This document shows, piece by piece, positions 1-9,593 of a stretch of DNA of 64,000 nt. How positions within the stretch are numbered: position 1 is the stretch's first letter; each line of letters begins with the position of its first letter. Under the pieces are notes generated by a model. That model was not told where the DNA came from. It ran no database searches and saw only the letters and a list, made by a program, of their open reading frames with translations. The translations under genes and the position numbers were made by a program. The DNA lies in NCBI RefSeq assembly GCF_003970795.1, contig NZ_RWKW01000030.1, positions 35,605-99,604 on the forward strand, read 5' to 3'. This DNA is from Aquibium carbonis (lineage in GTDB: Bacteria > Pseudomonadota > Alphaproteobacteria > Rhizobiales > Rhizobiaceae).

Positions 1-121
1 GAGGATCTGGTCGAGCATCGGCCCCACCTGGACGGCGCGGCCTCGCATGTCGAGCGGGGCGACCTGAAACGGCACCACCACGTCGTCGCCGGCGAAACCG
101 AACTCGCCGAGCTTGGTTTCG

Positions 122-129
<8 letters not shown>
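1..129 (-). CDS. hslO: Hsp33 redox chaperone, N-terminal fragment
   Basis: Only the first ~43 codons are inside the window; the gene runs off the left edge. The translation ([20 protein letters not shown], then [19 protein letters not shown]) matches the N-terminus of rhizobial Hsp33, the cytoplasmic chaperone switched on by oxidative stress through a C-terminal zinc centre that is not visible here. The first in-frame start is TTG at 129, which overlaps the argF stop by 8 bases, so the two genes are probably translationally coupled. The TTG start is inferred from conservation of the residues after it. Confidence 0.75.
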
Positions 130-1057
<928 letters not shown>

Positions 1058-1068
1058 GTGGTTCTCCG

Positions 1069-2259
1069 TCAGTGGCCCGATGCGCCGCCCGCCAGCCGCT
1101 CGGCCGCCGAACGGATCCGGACGAGACCTTCGCGGATGTCGTCGTCGGTCAGCGTGAGCGGCGGCAGCAGGCGCACGACATTGTCGCCACCCGGCACCGT
1201 CAGCAGCTTCTCCTCGCGGAAGGCCATGTTCACGCCGGCATTCGGCATCCGGCACTTGAGGCCGAGGATGAGGCCGATGCCGCGGATTTCCTCGAACACG
1301 GTCGGGAATTCGTCGACGATGGAGGCGAGGCCCTGCTTGAACAGGAGCGCCTTGCGGTTCACCTCGTCGATGAACCCGTCGTCCAGCACGACGTCGAGCA
1401 CGGCGTTGCCGACCGCCATGGCGAGCGGGTTGCCGCCGAAGGTCGTGCCGTGAACGCCCGGCGTCATGCCCGTCGCAGCCTCGTCGGTCGCAAGGCAGGC
1501 GCCCATCGGGAAGCCGCCGCCGATGCCCTTGGCGATGGCCATGATGTCGGGGGCCGCACCCGACCACTCGTAGGCGAAGAACTTGCCGGTGCGCCCGACA
1601 CCGCACTGCACCTCGTCGTAGATCAGGAGCAGGCCATGCTCGTCGCAAAGCTTGCGCAGCGCCTTCAGCGTTTCCGCGGGGACCGTGCGGATGCCGCCCT
1701 CGCCCTGCACGGGCTCGATCAGAATGCCGGCGGTTTCGTTGGTGATCGCCTTCTTCGCGGCGTCGACATCGGCGAACGGAACCTGGTCGAACCCTTCGAC
1801 CTTGGGGCCGAAGCCTTCGAGATATTTCGGCTGGCCACCGGCCGCAATCGTCGCCAGCGTGCGCCCGTGGAAAGCACCCTCGAAGGTGACGATGCGGAAT
1901 CTCTCCGGATGTCCCTTCACGAAATGATAGCGACGCGCCGTCTTGATCGCGCATTCGAGTGCCTCGGCGCCCGAATTGGTGAAGAACACCTTGTCGGCGA
2001 AGGTGTTGTCGACCAGCCTCTCGCCGAGCCTGCGCTGTTCGGGCACCTCATAGAGATTGGACGTGTGCCAGAGCTTGCCGGCCTGTTCGCGCAGCGCTTC
2101 CACCAGATGCGGATGCCCATGACCGAGCGAGTTCACAGCGATGCCGGCCGCGAAATCCAGATATCGCTCGCCGTCGGTCGTGACCAGCCACGCTCCCTCT
2201 CCGTGATCGAACGCCAGCGGCGCCCTCGCAAAGGTTTCAAAAAGCGCAGAACCGCTCAT
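1069..2259 (-). CDS. argD: Acetylornithine aminotransferase
   Basis: PLP-dependent class III aminotransferase of arginine synthesis; in many bacteria it also serves succinyldiaminopimelate transamination. It has 396 residues. The PLP lysine is K244 in [11 protein letters not shown], the cofactor aspartate is D215 in [13 protein letters not shown] is at 130-134 and GTTFGGNP near 270. It is the promoter-proximal gene of the argD-argF pair, and the only plausible promoter region is the 2260-2400 stretch, where a hairpin with a U-tract sits between promoter and gene. Confidence 0.95.
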   Translation of the reverse strand: MSGSALFETFARAPLAFDHGEGAWLVTTDGERYLDFAAGIAVNSLGHGHPHLVEALREQAGKLWHTSNLYEVPEQRRLGERLVDNTFADKVFFTNSGAEALECAIKTARRYHFVKGHPERFRIVTFEGAFHGRTLATIAAGGQPKYLEGFGPKVEGFDQVPFADVDAAKKAITNETAGILIEPVQGEGGIRTVPAETLKALRKLCDEHGLLLIYDEVQCGVGRTGKFFAYEWSGAAPDIMAIAKGIGGGFPMGACLATDEAATGMTPGVHGTTFGGNPLAMAVGNAVLDVVLDDGFIDEVNRKALLFKQGLASIVDEFPTVFEEIRGIGLILGLKCRMPNAGVNMAFREEKLLTVPGGDNVVRLLPPLTLTDDDIREGLVRIRSAAERLAGGASGH

Positions 2260-2335
2260 GCCAGACTGCTCCGGAACCGACCGTGTCGAACGTTCGCCCC
2301 CCGCCCTCGCGGCGGCGGGACCACCAAATCAAAAA

Positions 2336-2352
2336 GCCGCCTCCGGGGCGGC
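2336..2352 (-). terminator. Hairpin plus U-tract in the argD leader (possible attenuator)
   Basis: On the minus strand GCCGCC, a CCGGA loop and GGCGGC are followed directly by TTTTTG, the layout of an intrinsic terminator. No minus-strand gene lies upstream (gcrA is divergent), so it cannot end a neighbouring operon. It lies between the predicted argD promoter and the argD start, which suggests attenuation. The control mechanism is unknown. Confidence 0.5.
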
Positions 2353-2362
2353 CTCAGGCCTT

Positions 2363-2393
2363 ACCATATCAGTGTTTTTCGCCCTGAAGTCAA
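2363..2393 (-). promoter_or_regulatory. Predicted sigma-70 type promoter of argD-argF
   Basis: Reading the minus strand, TTGACT (2393-2388) is followed after 17 bases by GATATG, or after 19 by TATGGT. The -35 match is strong and the -10 weak. Transcription would start near 2357, only a few bases before the hairpin at 2352-2336. Confidence 0.4.
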
Positions 2394-2430
2394 CGGATGC
2401 GGGTCTGCTCGCGGGTTTTCGGGCCGACCG

Positions 2431-2635
2431 GACTCCTGACGTAGCGGGAGGGGCCGCAAGTTGGGGAAAACCAAAAAATACGATTCGGCACTCGGGCCCG
2501 ACTCTTGTCACGGAGTCACCGGGTATTGTAGCTTGCGGCTACGAAACAACTAGATTTCGTGCGGCGGACCAAAATCACCCCGAGTATTCGAAGCGTCCTT
2601 CCTGGCGTCGTCAGGGCGGGCAAGGATTCGGATTC
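2431..2635. promoter_or_regulatory. Cluster of six GANTC sites upstream of gcrA
   Basis: GANTC, the CcrM adenine methylation site in alphaproteobacteria, occurs at 2431-2435, 2482-2486, 2500-2504, 2513-2517, 2625-2629 and 2631-2635. That is six in about 205 bp, where fewer than one is expected by chance from base frequencies. GcrA is known in Caulobacter to act at methylated GANTC promoters, so the cluster fits methylation-dependent autoregulation or coupling to replication. The remaining 2260-2667 gap holds only the argD promoter and hairpin and a small GTAGC/GCTAC stem at 2528-2542. Confidence 0.55.
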
Positions 2636-2667
2636 CCTCGGCGAGCACTACCCAGGAGCTAAAGCGC

Positions 2668-3180
2668 ATGAACTGGACAGACGAGCGGGTCGAACTTCTC
2701 CGTAAACTTTGGGCGGAGGGTCTGAGCGCCAGCCAGATCGCCGCGCAGCTCGGCGGAGTGAGCCGCAACGCCGTCATCGGCAAGGTTCATCGCCTGAAGC
2801 TGTCGAGCCGTGGCCGCGCAGCCCCCGCGCAGGCGAGGCAGAAGAAGCCGAAGGCTGCGGCGCCGAAAGCCGCCAAGCCCTCCAGCCAGCCTGTCCGGTC
2901 CATGCCGCAGACGGTCGGCGCGACAGCCCTGAAGGTGGAGTTCGACGCCGAGCCGGCGCCCCGCCCGGTGGCGCGGGTCGACGACAGCGTCATCCTGCCG
3001 ATCTCGCGGAACCTCAAGCTGGTGGAACTGACCGACCGGACCTGCAAATGGCCGAACGGCGATCCGCTCAACGAAGATTTCAACTTCTGTGGCTCCGCAT
3101 CCAAGGATGGCAGCCCTTACTGCGCCTATCATGCGCGCGTGGCCTACCAGCCGGTTTCGGATCGACGCCGCGCCCGCTGA
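2668..3180 (+). CDS. gcrA: GcrA cell-cycle regulator
   Basis: Global alphaproteobacterial transcription factor that binds sigma-70 holoenzyme and activates promoters with CcrM-methylated GANTC. 170 residues. The N-terminus (MNWTDERVELLRKLWAEGLS followed by SQIAAQLGGVSRNAVIGKVH) is the diagnostic winged helix at 1-45. Residues 50-75 are Lys/Ala/Pro-rich, and the conserved C-terminus carries CKWP, FCG and YCAYHARVAYQP. An AGGAG lies 5' of the ATG. It stands alone, divergent from argD and convergent with phoU, and its upstream region is GANTC-rich. Confidence 0.96.
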   Translation: MNWTDERVELLRKLWAEGLSASQIAAQLGGVSRNAVIGKVHRLKLSSRGRAAPAQARQKKPKAAAPKAAKPSSQPVRSMPQTVGATALKVEFDAEPAPRPVARVDDSVILPISRNLKLVELTDRTCKWPNGDPLNEDFNFCGSASKDGSPYCAYHARVAYQPVSDRRRAR

Positions 3181-3186
3181 CGCGGC

Positions 3187-3212
3187 CCGCCCTCCGGCTG
3201 TGCGCCGGGCGG
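3187..3212. terminator. GC-rich hairpin between convergent gcrA and phoU
   Basis: CCGCCC (3187-3192) and GGGCGG (3207-3212) can pair around an inner CCGGC/GCCGG stem. It lies in the 36-base gap between two convergent stops and could serve both, but there is no T-tract on either side. Confidence 0.3.
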
Positions 3213-3216
3213 ACGG

Positions 3217-3930
3217 TCAGCCGCCGTCCAGGGTCACCTTGTGGGACTTGTCTTCCTTGGGGCGCTCGATCGGCAACTGCTCGCCGGCGATGATGTGATA
3301 GACGGTCTCGGCGATATTGGTGGCATGGTCGCCGATCCGCTCGATGTTCTTGGCGCAGAACAGCAGATGGGTACAGGCCGCGATGTTGCGCGGATCCTCC
3401 ATCATGTAGGTCAGCAATTCGCGAAACAGTGACGTGTACATGGCGTCGATGTCGTCGTCGCGATCGCGCACGAGCCCGATCCGGTCGATCGAGCGTGTCG
3501 CATAGGCATCGAGCACGTCCTTCAGTTGCGTCAAGGCCAGGTTTGCCAGGGCCTCGATCCCGCGCGACAGCCGCACCGGCTGCGGCGTGTCGGCGATGGT
3601 CAGGAGCCGTTTGGCGATGTTCTTGCCAAGGTCGCCCACCCGCTCCAGATCGGACGAGATGCGGATCGCGCCGATCACGGCGCGCAGGTCGTCGGCCATC
3701 GGCTGGCGCCGCGCGATGATCACGATCGCCTTCTCGTCGATCTCGCGCTGGCCTTCGTCGAGCACGAGGTCGTCGGCGATCACCTTGCGGGCAAGCTCGA
3801 GATCATGGTGGACCAGCGCCTGCACGGCCTGTTCGACCATGCGCTCTGCATGGCCTCCCATGGCCGCGATGCGACTGGCCAGGAACTTCAGTTCCTGCTC
3901 GAAGGCGTTCATGATGTGAATGGACTGCAT
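3217..3930 (-). CDS. phoU: Phosphate signalling protein PhoU
   Basis: Helical adaptor that couples the PstSCAB phosphate importer to the PhoR kinase and keeps the Pho regulon off in high phosphate. 237 residues from the chosen start. It contains both PhoU three-helix repeats, with the metal-binding signatures ISSDLERVGDLGKNIAKR and NIERIGDHATNIAETVYHI. The start at 3930 is preferred over the upstream in-frame ATG at 4002 because GGAGACGAGG precedes it and the extra N-terminus is not PhoU-like. phoR lies about 150 bases upstream on the same strand; pst genes and phoB are absent next to it. Confidence 0.93.
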   Translation of the reverse strand: MQSIHIMNAFEQELKFLASRIAAMGGHAERMVEQAVQALVHHDLELARKVIADDLVLDEGQREIDEKAIVIIARRQPMADDLRAVIGAIRISSDLERVGDLGKNIAKRLLTIADTPQPVRLSRGIEALANLALTQLKDVLDAYATRSIDRIGLVRDRDDDIDAMYTSLFRELLTYMMEDPRNIAACTHLLFCAKNIERIGDHATNIAETVYHIIAGEQLPIERPKEDKSHKVTLDGG

Positions 3931-4082
3931 AGGCCTCGTCTCCACCCGAATCACGATCTTATACGGCTGGGACATGACCGGAAGACGAAAAGGCGCGAGC
4001 AACCTCCGATTGCCGGCTTGAACCTGCGCCGCCGGAGCGGCCGGATCCTGGCCGGCGAAGAAGGCGAGCGCTTAAGCGCCGC

Positions 4083-5345
4083 TCACTTCCCGGGAAACTG
4101 CACCGTGAAGGAAGCGCCTTCACCCAGCGTGGAGCGAATGGTCAGGCGCGCATCGTGGCGCGTCAGGATATGCTTGACGATCGCAAGCCCGAGCCCCGTG
4201 CCCTTCTGCGTTCGGCTCGTATCGACGTCGACCCGGTAGAAGCGCTCCGTCAACCGCGGAATGTGTTCATCCGGAATGCCGGGACCGAAGTCGCGCACTG
4301 TCACCCGCGGGCCGGAGGCGCCTTGCGGCTTCTCGACCGTCACCACCACGCGCTTGCCGTCCTGGCCATACTTGATGGCATTCTCGAGCAGGTTCTCGAA
4401 CACCTGGATCAGTTCGTCGCGCATGCCGCGCAGTTCGACCGGACCGTCGGGATAGTCGCGCTCGATCTCGACTCCGTTCTCCGCCGCCAGATGTCGCAGC
4501 GCATCGACGACACCGTCGATGAGAGCCTTCAGGTCGAGCGGCTCGGCCGGCGCGGAGAACGACTTCATCTCCAGCCGCGACAAGGACAGCAGGTCGTCGA
4601 TCAGCCGCGCCATGCGGCCGGTCTGGGTCTGCATGATCTGCAGGAACTGGTCGCGCGCCTTGGCATCGTTGCGGGCCGGCCCGCGCAAGGTCTCGACGAA
4701 GCCGGCGATCGAAGCGAGCGGCGTGCGCAGCTCGTGGCTGGCATTGGCGATGAAATCCGAGCGCATGCGATCGATACGGCGCATCTCGCTCTGGTCCTTG
4801 AAAACCAGCACGTAGAGTCCGCTGTCCCGCCCAAGCTGCGCCCCCGAAACGCGGAACCACCGTTCCATCGGCACGCGCTCGACATAATCGCAAGACAGCG
4901 GCTCCTTTGGGCCGGCGAGCAGCTGGCCAACCAGACCCTGGAGTTCTGGCGTCCGAAACCGCAGCGTCAGCAGCGTTCCCGCGTCGAGCTTGCCGAAGGC
5001 GGCGCGCGCGGCGGCGTTCGCATTGGTGATCATGCCGTGCTCGTCGAACACGATGAGCGGGTCCGGCACCGCCTCGGCCAGGTCCTTGGCCGGGTGACCA
5101 TCGAGCCCGAGCACGGCAGCCGCCTTCGCGTCGTTCTTCCGGCGGCCGGCCGTGCGACGCGGCAACAGGCCGGCCACGGCGACGATGCCGCCGAAGGCCA
5201 GCGCCTGCCACAAGGGCGCCACCGACCCGCCCAGGCCGAGACCGGCGATCGCGGCGGCGGAAGCCAGCAACACCCAGCGCGTCTCGGCCAGGCGTGCCAG
5301 GATGACGTCGCGCGCGGATCGCGGTTCGCCGTCGGTCTCGCTCAT
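4083..5345 (-). CDS. phoR: Phosphate regulon sensor histidine kinase PhoR
   Basis: Inner-membrane sensor kinase that phosphorylates PhoB under phosphate limitation. About 420 residues. Two hydrophobic segments near the N-terminus are followed by a PAS domain. The HisKA box FIANASHELRTPLASIAGFV holds the phospho-histidine. The ATPase domain shows the N box (ENLLENAIKYG), G1 (DFGPGIP), F (RFYRVD) and G2 (GTGLGLAIVKHI). The start at 5345 (MSETDGEP) follows GGGGA; an upstream ATG at 5384 adds 13 residues and cannot be excluded. phoU follows; ppk2 is divergent. Confidence 0.9.
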   Translation of the reverse strand: MSETDGEPRSARDVILARLAETRWVLLASAAAIAGLGLGGSVAPLWQALAFGGIVAVAGLLPRRTAGRRKNDAKAAAVLGLDGHPAKDLAEAVPDPLIVFDEHGMITNANAAARAAFGKLDAGTLLTLRFRTPELQGLVGQLLAGPKEPLSCDYVERVPMERWFRVSGAQLGRDSGLYVLVFKDQSEMRRIDRMRSDFIANASHELRTPLASIAGFVETLRGPARNDAKARDQFLQIMQTQTGRMARLIDDLLSLSRLEMKSFSAPAEPLDLKALIDGVVDALRHLAAENGVEIERDYPDGPVELRGMRDELIQVFENLLENAIKYGQDGKRVVVTVEKPQGASGPRVTVRDFGPGIPDEHIPRLTERFYRVDVDTSRTQKGTGLGLAIVKHILTRHDARLTIRSTLGEGASFTVQFPGK

Positions 5346-5454
5346 CATCGTCCCCGTCGTCGGTGGGCTTTCCCTGACTGTCATGGCGGCCCCGGCTGGA
5401 CGGGGCGCGGGTCGCTCAATAGCATGCCGTCACCGATCCTGAGGAGAAATTGGA

Positions 5455-6354
5455 ATGACGACCCGTCCTTCGCCCGAAATGCCCGCCAACGAGCCTGTCA
5501 GGATCATGGTCGACGGCAAGGAGCGCGTGTTCGACATCGACGATCCGAAGCTCCCCGGATGGGTCGAGGACAGGTCCATGTCGGCGGGGGGGTATCCGTA
5601 CGACAAGAAGATGGACAAGAAAGAGTATGAGGAGACGCTGGAAAATCTCCAGGTCGAGCTGGTCAAGCTGCAATACTGGCTCCAGTCGACCGGCAAGCGG
5701 GTGATGGTGCTCTTCGAGGGCCGCGACGCCGCCGGCAAGGGCGGCACGATCTTCGTCGTGCGCCAATACATGAATCCGCGTTCGGCCCGCAACGTGGCGC
5801 TGACCAAGCCGACCGAAACGGAGCGCGGACAATGGTATTACCAGCGCTACGTCGCCCACTTCCCGACCGCCGGCGAATTCGTCACCTTCGACCGGTCCTG
5901 GTACAACCGTGCCGGCGTAGAGCCGGTGATGGGGTTCTGCACGCCCAGGCAGCACGAACTGTTTCTCGAGGAGACACCGAAATTCGAACAGATGATCGTC
6001 GACGAGGGTATTCATTTCTTCAAGTTCTGGCTCAACATCGGCCAGGAGACCCAGCTCGAACGCTTTCACGACCGGCGCCACGATCCGCTGAAGGTCTGGA
6101 AGTTCTCGCCCATCGACCTCGCCGGCATGACGAAATGGGACGACTACACCCGCGCACGTGACCGGATGATGAAGCACACCCACACGGATCACGCGCCTTG
6201 GACCGTCCTGCGGGCCAACGACAAGCGCCGGTCGAGGCTGGCGGCCATCCGGCGCATCCTGAAGACCTTGCCCTATGATGGGCGCGACGACGCCGTCATC
6301 GGTCTGGAGGACGAGAAAATCGTGTGTCCGGGCAGCGACATCATCGGAAAGTAG
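5455..6354 (+). CDS. ppk2: Polyphosphate kinase 2
   Basis: Transfers phosphate between polyphosphate and nucleoside (di)phosphates; class I PPK2 enzymes mainly make GTP or ATP from polyphosphate. 299 residues, one PPK2 domain. Walker [10 protein letters not shown] is at 89-97, the Walker B-like [11 protein letters not shown] is near 144-154, and the lid region holds basic residues ([10 protein letters not shown]). The ATG follows GAGGAG. It is divergent from phoR with about 110 bp between starts, so shared phosphate control is plausible. The 3' end overlaps the convergent glycosyltransferase gene by 82 bp. Confidence 0.94.
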   Translation: MTTRPSPEMPANEPVRIMVDGKERVFDIDDPKLPGWVEDRSMSAGGYPYDKKMDKKEYEETLENLQVELVKLQYWLQSTGKRVMVLFEGRDAAGKGGTIFVVRQYMNPRSARNVALTKPTETERGQWYYQRYVAHFPTAGEFVTFDRSWYNRAGVEPVMGFCTPRQHELFLEETPKFEQMIVDEGIHFFKFWLNIGQETQLERFHDRRHDPLKVWKFSPIDLAGMTKWDDYTRARDRMMKHTHTDHAPWTVLRANDKRRSRLAAIRRILKTLPYDGRDDAVIGLEDEKIVCPGSDIIGK

Positions 6355-8351
6355 CGTCCGACGCGCATCAGGAACGGCGCCGCGCTGCGGGCCTTTCCGC
6401 CGGGCGCCGCTTCGCGCCGGTAGCGGCTGTGCGGGGTCTTGGCCCAGTGGTGCGGATTGCGCCAGACTTCCCACGCTGCACGGTATCCGACCGCCGACAG
6501 CATCATCCAGTAGAACGGCGTCAACAGCGCCGCCTTCCAGAAGCCGGCGCGCTCGCCACGCCTGAGCGAGGACCACGAAAGCAGAAGTTGAGCACCGTAT
6601 CCACCCAGCACGTTCATCATCGCCAGCCAAAACACCAGAATCTCGTGCAACTGCAACCCGTTGGCGGCGACGAGCCTGACCGCCAGGCCGAGCAAGGTAA
6701 GGAGCAGCAGCGGGTGCAGCAGCGCTGACGCCACGACCCCGCCGACCAACAGGTGGAACACGATGAAGGACCCAGGTCCAAGCTCGCGGTACAGACGACG
6801 CGGATTGCGCATGTGGACGAGCCAGGTCTGCAGGAAACCCTTGAACCACCGTGTACGCTGCCGGAACCAGACGGGAAAGGTTTCCGGCGCGTCCTCGAGC
6901 GTTGGCGGCGCGATCATGCCCACGCGATAGCCGCGGCGCGCGAGGCGGACGCCGAGATCGGCGTCCTCCGTCACGTTGTGCGGATCCCAGGCCCCGACAT
7001 CTTCCAGCGCCGCGCGCCGAAAATGATTGGACGTGCCGCCGAGCGGTATCATGAGATTGCGCTCGGCCAACCAGGGCAGGATGCCGCGGAATTGCCCCGC
7101 GAATTCCATTCGGAACATGAAGGGGAGAACCCCGAAACCGGCATTGGCAATCTGCAGCGGCGCCTGCACGCAGGCCAGGTCGTCTCCCCCCGCACAGAGC
7201 GCTGCCCACGCCGCTCGCAATTGCCGCGGATGCGGCCTGTCCTCCGCGTCGTACAACGCAACGACGTCACCCGTGCAGGTCGGCAGGGCGAAGTTGAGCG
7301 CCTTGGGCTTGGTCCGCGGCAGGCCGGGCGGAACCCGCACGATCTCCACCCAGGAACGCAGAGAATGCCGTTCCAGCGCCGACAATGTTTCGATGTCGTC
7401 GGCCTCGCAGACGAGTTTCACCTCGAGCCGGCTGCGCGGCCAGTCGAGGCGGCCGAGTGCGACGAGCAGGTCCGGGACGACGTCCGCCTCCCGGTGCAGC
7501 GCCACGAGTACGGAATAGACAGGAAGCAAGCTCCCGTCATGGGGCGCAACCGGGGGCAACCGCGCGGTCGGTCCCCGCAAGCCCGCCAGCAACCGCAGCC
7601 CAATGCAGCCAAGGAACAGGACGGTCAACAAGGCGGAGACGGCCAGCGCCGTGGTCTTGGGCGCAAGGGTGAGGAGAACCGGCGTCCCGACCACGATCGC
7701 GCCGCCCGCGAACCCTTGCCAGCAGCTTGCGACGGAGCGCGCCGACAGATCGGGCGACCGGCCGAAGAGCCCCATTTCCGCTTCTCGCGAGAGAGCAGAA
7801 TGCGCCCGTGCAAGAAGCGCCTTCCGGAGCGCGGCTGGGCTCGTCAACACGAGACGGCTGACCAGTTCCGGGCTATTGCACAGCCGGGCACGGAACGAGG
7901 CAAGGTCCAGACCTTGCGGGGCCATGACGTACACCACGCCACCATCATCGTCCCGAAGGGTCGCGATGGCATTGCGGCGCATGCCGCGCAGCGCCGTGAT
8001 CGCCTGGCCTTCGTCGATCACGATGCGATCGCCCGGGATCCGGTCGAGATAACGCAATCCCGAAGCCTTCGCGATGGCCCGGTAGAGAACCGGCTCGGCG
8101 ACGCGCCCCGAAACGTGAAGTTCCGCATGGAAGGAGGTCCCATTCGTCCGCGCTCGCTCGGCCAGAAGCATCGCCATGCCGTCGTCGACGCCGAGATCGG
8201 CGAGAACGTCCGCCCAGCCCTCCAGAAGCCGGATGCATGCGAGCAGGCGCGATCCTTCGAGCCACTGACCGACGCCCTCTGGAAGCCGCGGCGCCGTGGC
8301 GGCATCCACGCGAAGGTTCGCGGGCCAGCCCCGCGCCGACGTGTCGCCCAT
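6273..8351 (-). CDS. Membrane glycosyltransferase family 2 with GspE-N-like head
   Basis: About 692 residues. Residues ~60-200 resemble the N-terminal domain of GspE/PilB-type ATPases ([14 protein letters not shown], an IPGD and a VIDEGQA segment), two membrane helices follow at ~210-260, and then a GT-A domain with YDAEDRP, the acceptor-side TEDADLG and RQRTRWFKG, the Q/RxxRW signature of processive synthases. Several membrane helices close the protein. The start at 8351 is preceded by AAGGGGG. Substrate and product are unknown; similar rhizobial proteins are annotated only as glycosyltransferases. The last 27 codons are antisense to the ppk2 end. Confidence 0.85.
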   Translation of the reverse strand: MGDTSARGWPANLRVDAATAPRLPEGVGQWLEGSRLLACIRLLEGWADVLADLGVDDGMAMLLAERARTNGTSFHAELHVSGRVAEPVLYRAIAKASGLRYLDRIPGDRIVIDEGQAITALRGMRRNAIATLRDDDGGVVYVMAPQGLDLASFRARLCNSPELVSRLVLTSPAALRKALLARAHSALSREAEMGLFGRSPDLSARSVASCWQGFAGGAIVVGTPVLLTLAPKTTALAVSALLTVLFLGCIGLRLLAGLRGPTARLPPVAPHDGSLLPVYSVLVALHREADVVPDLLVALGRLDWPRSRLEVKLVCEADDIETLSALERHSLRSWVEIVRVPPGLPRTKPKALNFALPTCTGDVVALYDAEDRPHPRQLRAAWAALCAGGDDLACVQAPLQIANAGFGVLPFMFRMEFAGQFRGILPWLAERNLMIPLGGTSNHFRRAALEDVGAWDPHNVTEDADLGVRLARRGYRVGMIAPPTLEDAPETFPVWFRQRTRWFKGFLQTWLVHMRNPRRLYRELGPGSFIVFHLLVGGVVASALLHPLLLLTLLGLAVRLVAANGLQLHEILVFWLAMMNVLGGYGAQLLLSWSSLRRGERAGFWKAALLTPFYWMMLSAVGYRAAWEVWRNPHHWAKTPHSRYRREAAPGGKARSAAPFLMRVGRYFPMMSLPGHTIFSSSRPMTASSRPS

Positions 8352-8636
8352 CCATCCCCCTTCGGATCCGTCCCGATCCGCCCGACCGGACAACCCGGCC
8401 GGCAAGCGCGCTCGACCTGCCCGGTCTTGCATGCGCCCGCGAGCAGTTTCCCGCCCGTTCCCCAGTCCTGCAACCTAGTCTAGAAGATCAAATACCCGCT
8501 GTCGATGTACAACCACAATCGTCGCGTGTTTCCCGCCTCGGAATCGGCGAAGGATGCATGATCCGATCAACATGCCTGGGAAACCAATGGCCCCATCGAC
8601 TTCTCCGGCCATCCGACTGAGCCCGGAACGATCCTT

Positions 8637-9593
8637 ATGCATGGGGCCACGCGAACGATGAAGCCCGGTCACAGGCTTGCGGCGGGTTTGGGTCAACTGC
8701 TATCGAGGGGGACGCCGTCCGATCGCAATTCGTGCGGCGGTTCATCACTGGGAGATCGGCAGCTGTCTTTCGCGATCCGGACCATCCTGCTGCTGCTGCT
8801 CTCGATGCCCGTGGCGTTCGCGCAGGAGCCGGCACCGAACTTCTGGGACGCGCGCGAGCGCTTGCCCAGGCCTGAAACCGCCGAGATTGCACGTCTGCGC
8901 TTTCTCACGACCGTGGATTTCCCACCCTTCAACTTCCTGGACGAAGCGGGTCGGCTTTCGGGTTTCCATGTCGATCTGGCGCGCGCCATCTGCGCGGAAC
9001 TGAGCCTCGTGGACGAATGCCAGATCCAGGCGCTGCCTTGGGCCGATCTTCCGGCGGCCCTCGAGGCCGGCGAAGGCGAAGCGCTGCTCGCGGGCCTCTC
9101 GATCACGCAGCAGAACCGGAGCCGTTTTGCGTTTTCACGGTCCTACCTCCAGTTGCCTGCGCGCTTCGTGACCCAGCGGGGCTCCACACTTGCCGAACCG
9201 ATGGACCGCGCCACCGCCGGCAAGCGCATCGGCGTGCGGGCGGGGAGCGCACACGAGCGGATTCTCCGCGATCTCTTTCCCGAGGTGAAGGTCGTAACCT
9301 ACAGCCGCGCAGACTGGATGCTCGGCGATCTGCGCGAGGATAAGACCGATGCCGTCTTCGACGATGGAATGCGGCTATCCTTCTGGCTGGCCGGCACGGA
9401 TTCAGAAGATTGCTGCCGGTTCGCGGGTGGACCCTATCTGCTGCCCGGCTATCTGGGTACGGGGATGGCGATTGCCGTCCGGCCTGCGGACGATCAACTC
9501 GTCTCCGCCTTCGACTTTGCGCTGCGCGAGATCGACGCCAAAGGCATCTTCGAGGAACTTTACCTGCGCTACTTCCCGGTCAGCTTCTTCTGA
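8637..9593 (+). CDS. Periplasmic amino-acid-type solute-binding protein
   Basis: Family 3 (SBP_bac_3) binding protein of 318 residues from the first ATG. A hydrophobic export signal (TILLLLLSMPVAFA followed by QEP) is preceded by an unusually long polar stretch, so the true start may be the ATG at 8658 or a later non-ATG codon. The binding fold shows VDFPPFNFLDEAGRLSGFHV and GIGVRAGSAHE-like segments (seen as KRIGVRAGSAHERI). No permease or ATPase gene is adjacent, so it is either an orphan receptor or serves a distant importer. Its end overlaps the convergent hydroxylase gene by 25 bp. The 285 bp before it show nothing else I can name. Confidence 0.8.
   Translation: MHGATRTMKPGHRLAAGLGQLLSRGTPSDRNSCGGSSLGDRQLSFAIRTILLLLLSMPVAFAQEPAPNFWDARERLPRPETAEIARLRFLTTVDFPPFNFLDEAGRLSGFHVDLARAICAELSLVDECQIQALPWADLPAALEAGEGEALLAGLSITQQNRSRFAFSRSYLQLPARFVTQRGSTLAEPMDRATAGKRIGVRAGSAHERILRDLFPEVKVVTYSRADWMLGDLREDKTDAVFDDGMRLSFWLAGTDSEDCCRFAGGPYLLPGYLGTGMAIAVRPADDQLVSAFDFALREIDAKGIFEELYLRYFPVSFF

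Noticed and set aside
5416..7209. Long minus-strand frame opposite ppk2
   Set aside because: Antisense shadow of ppk2 and the glycosyltransferase gene with low-complexity Arg/Ala-rich translation.
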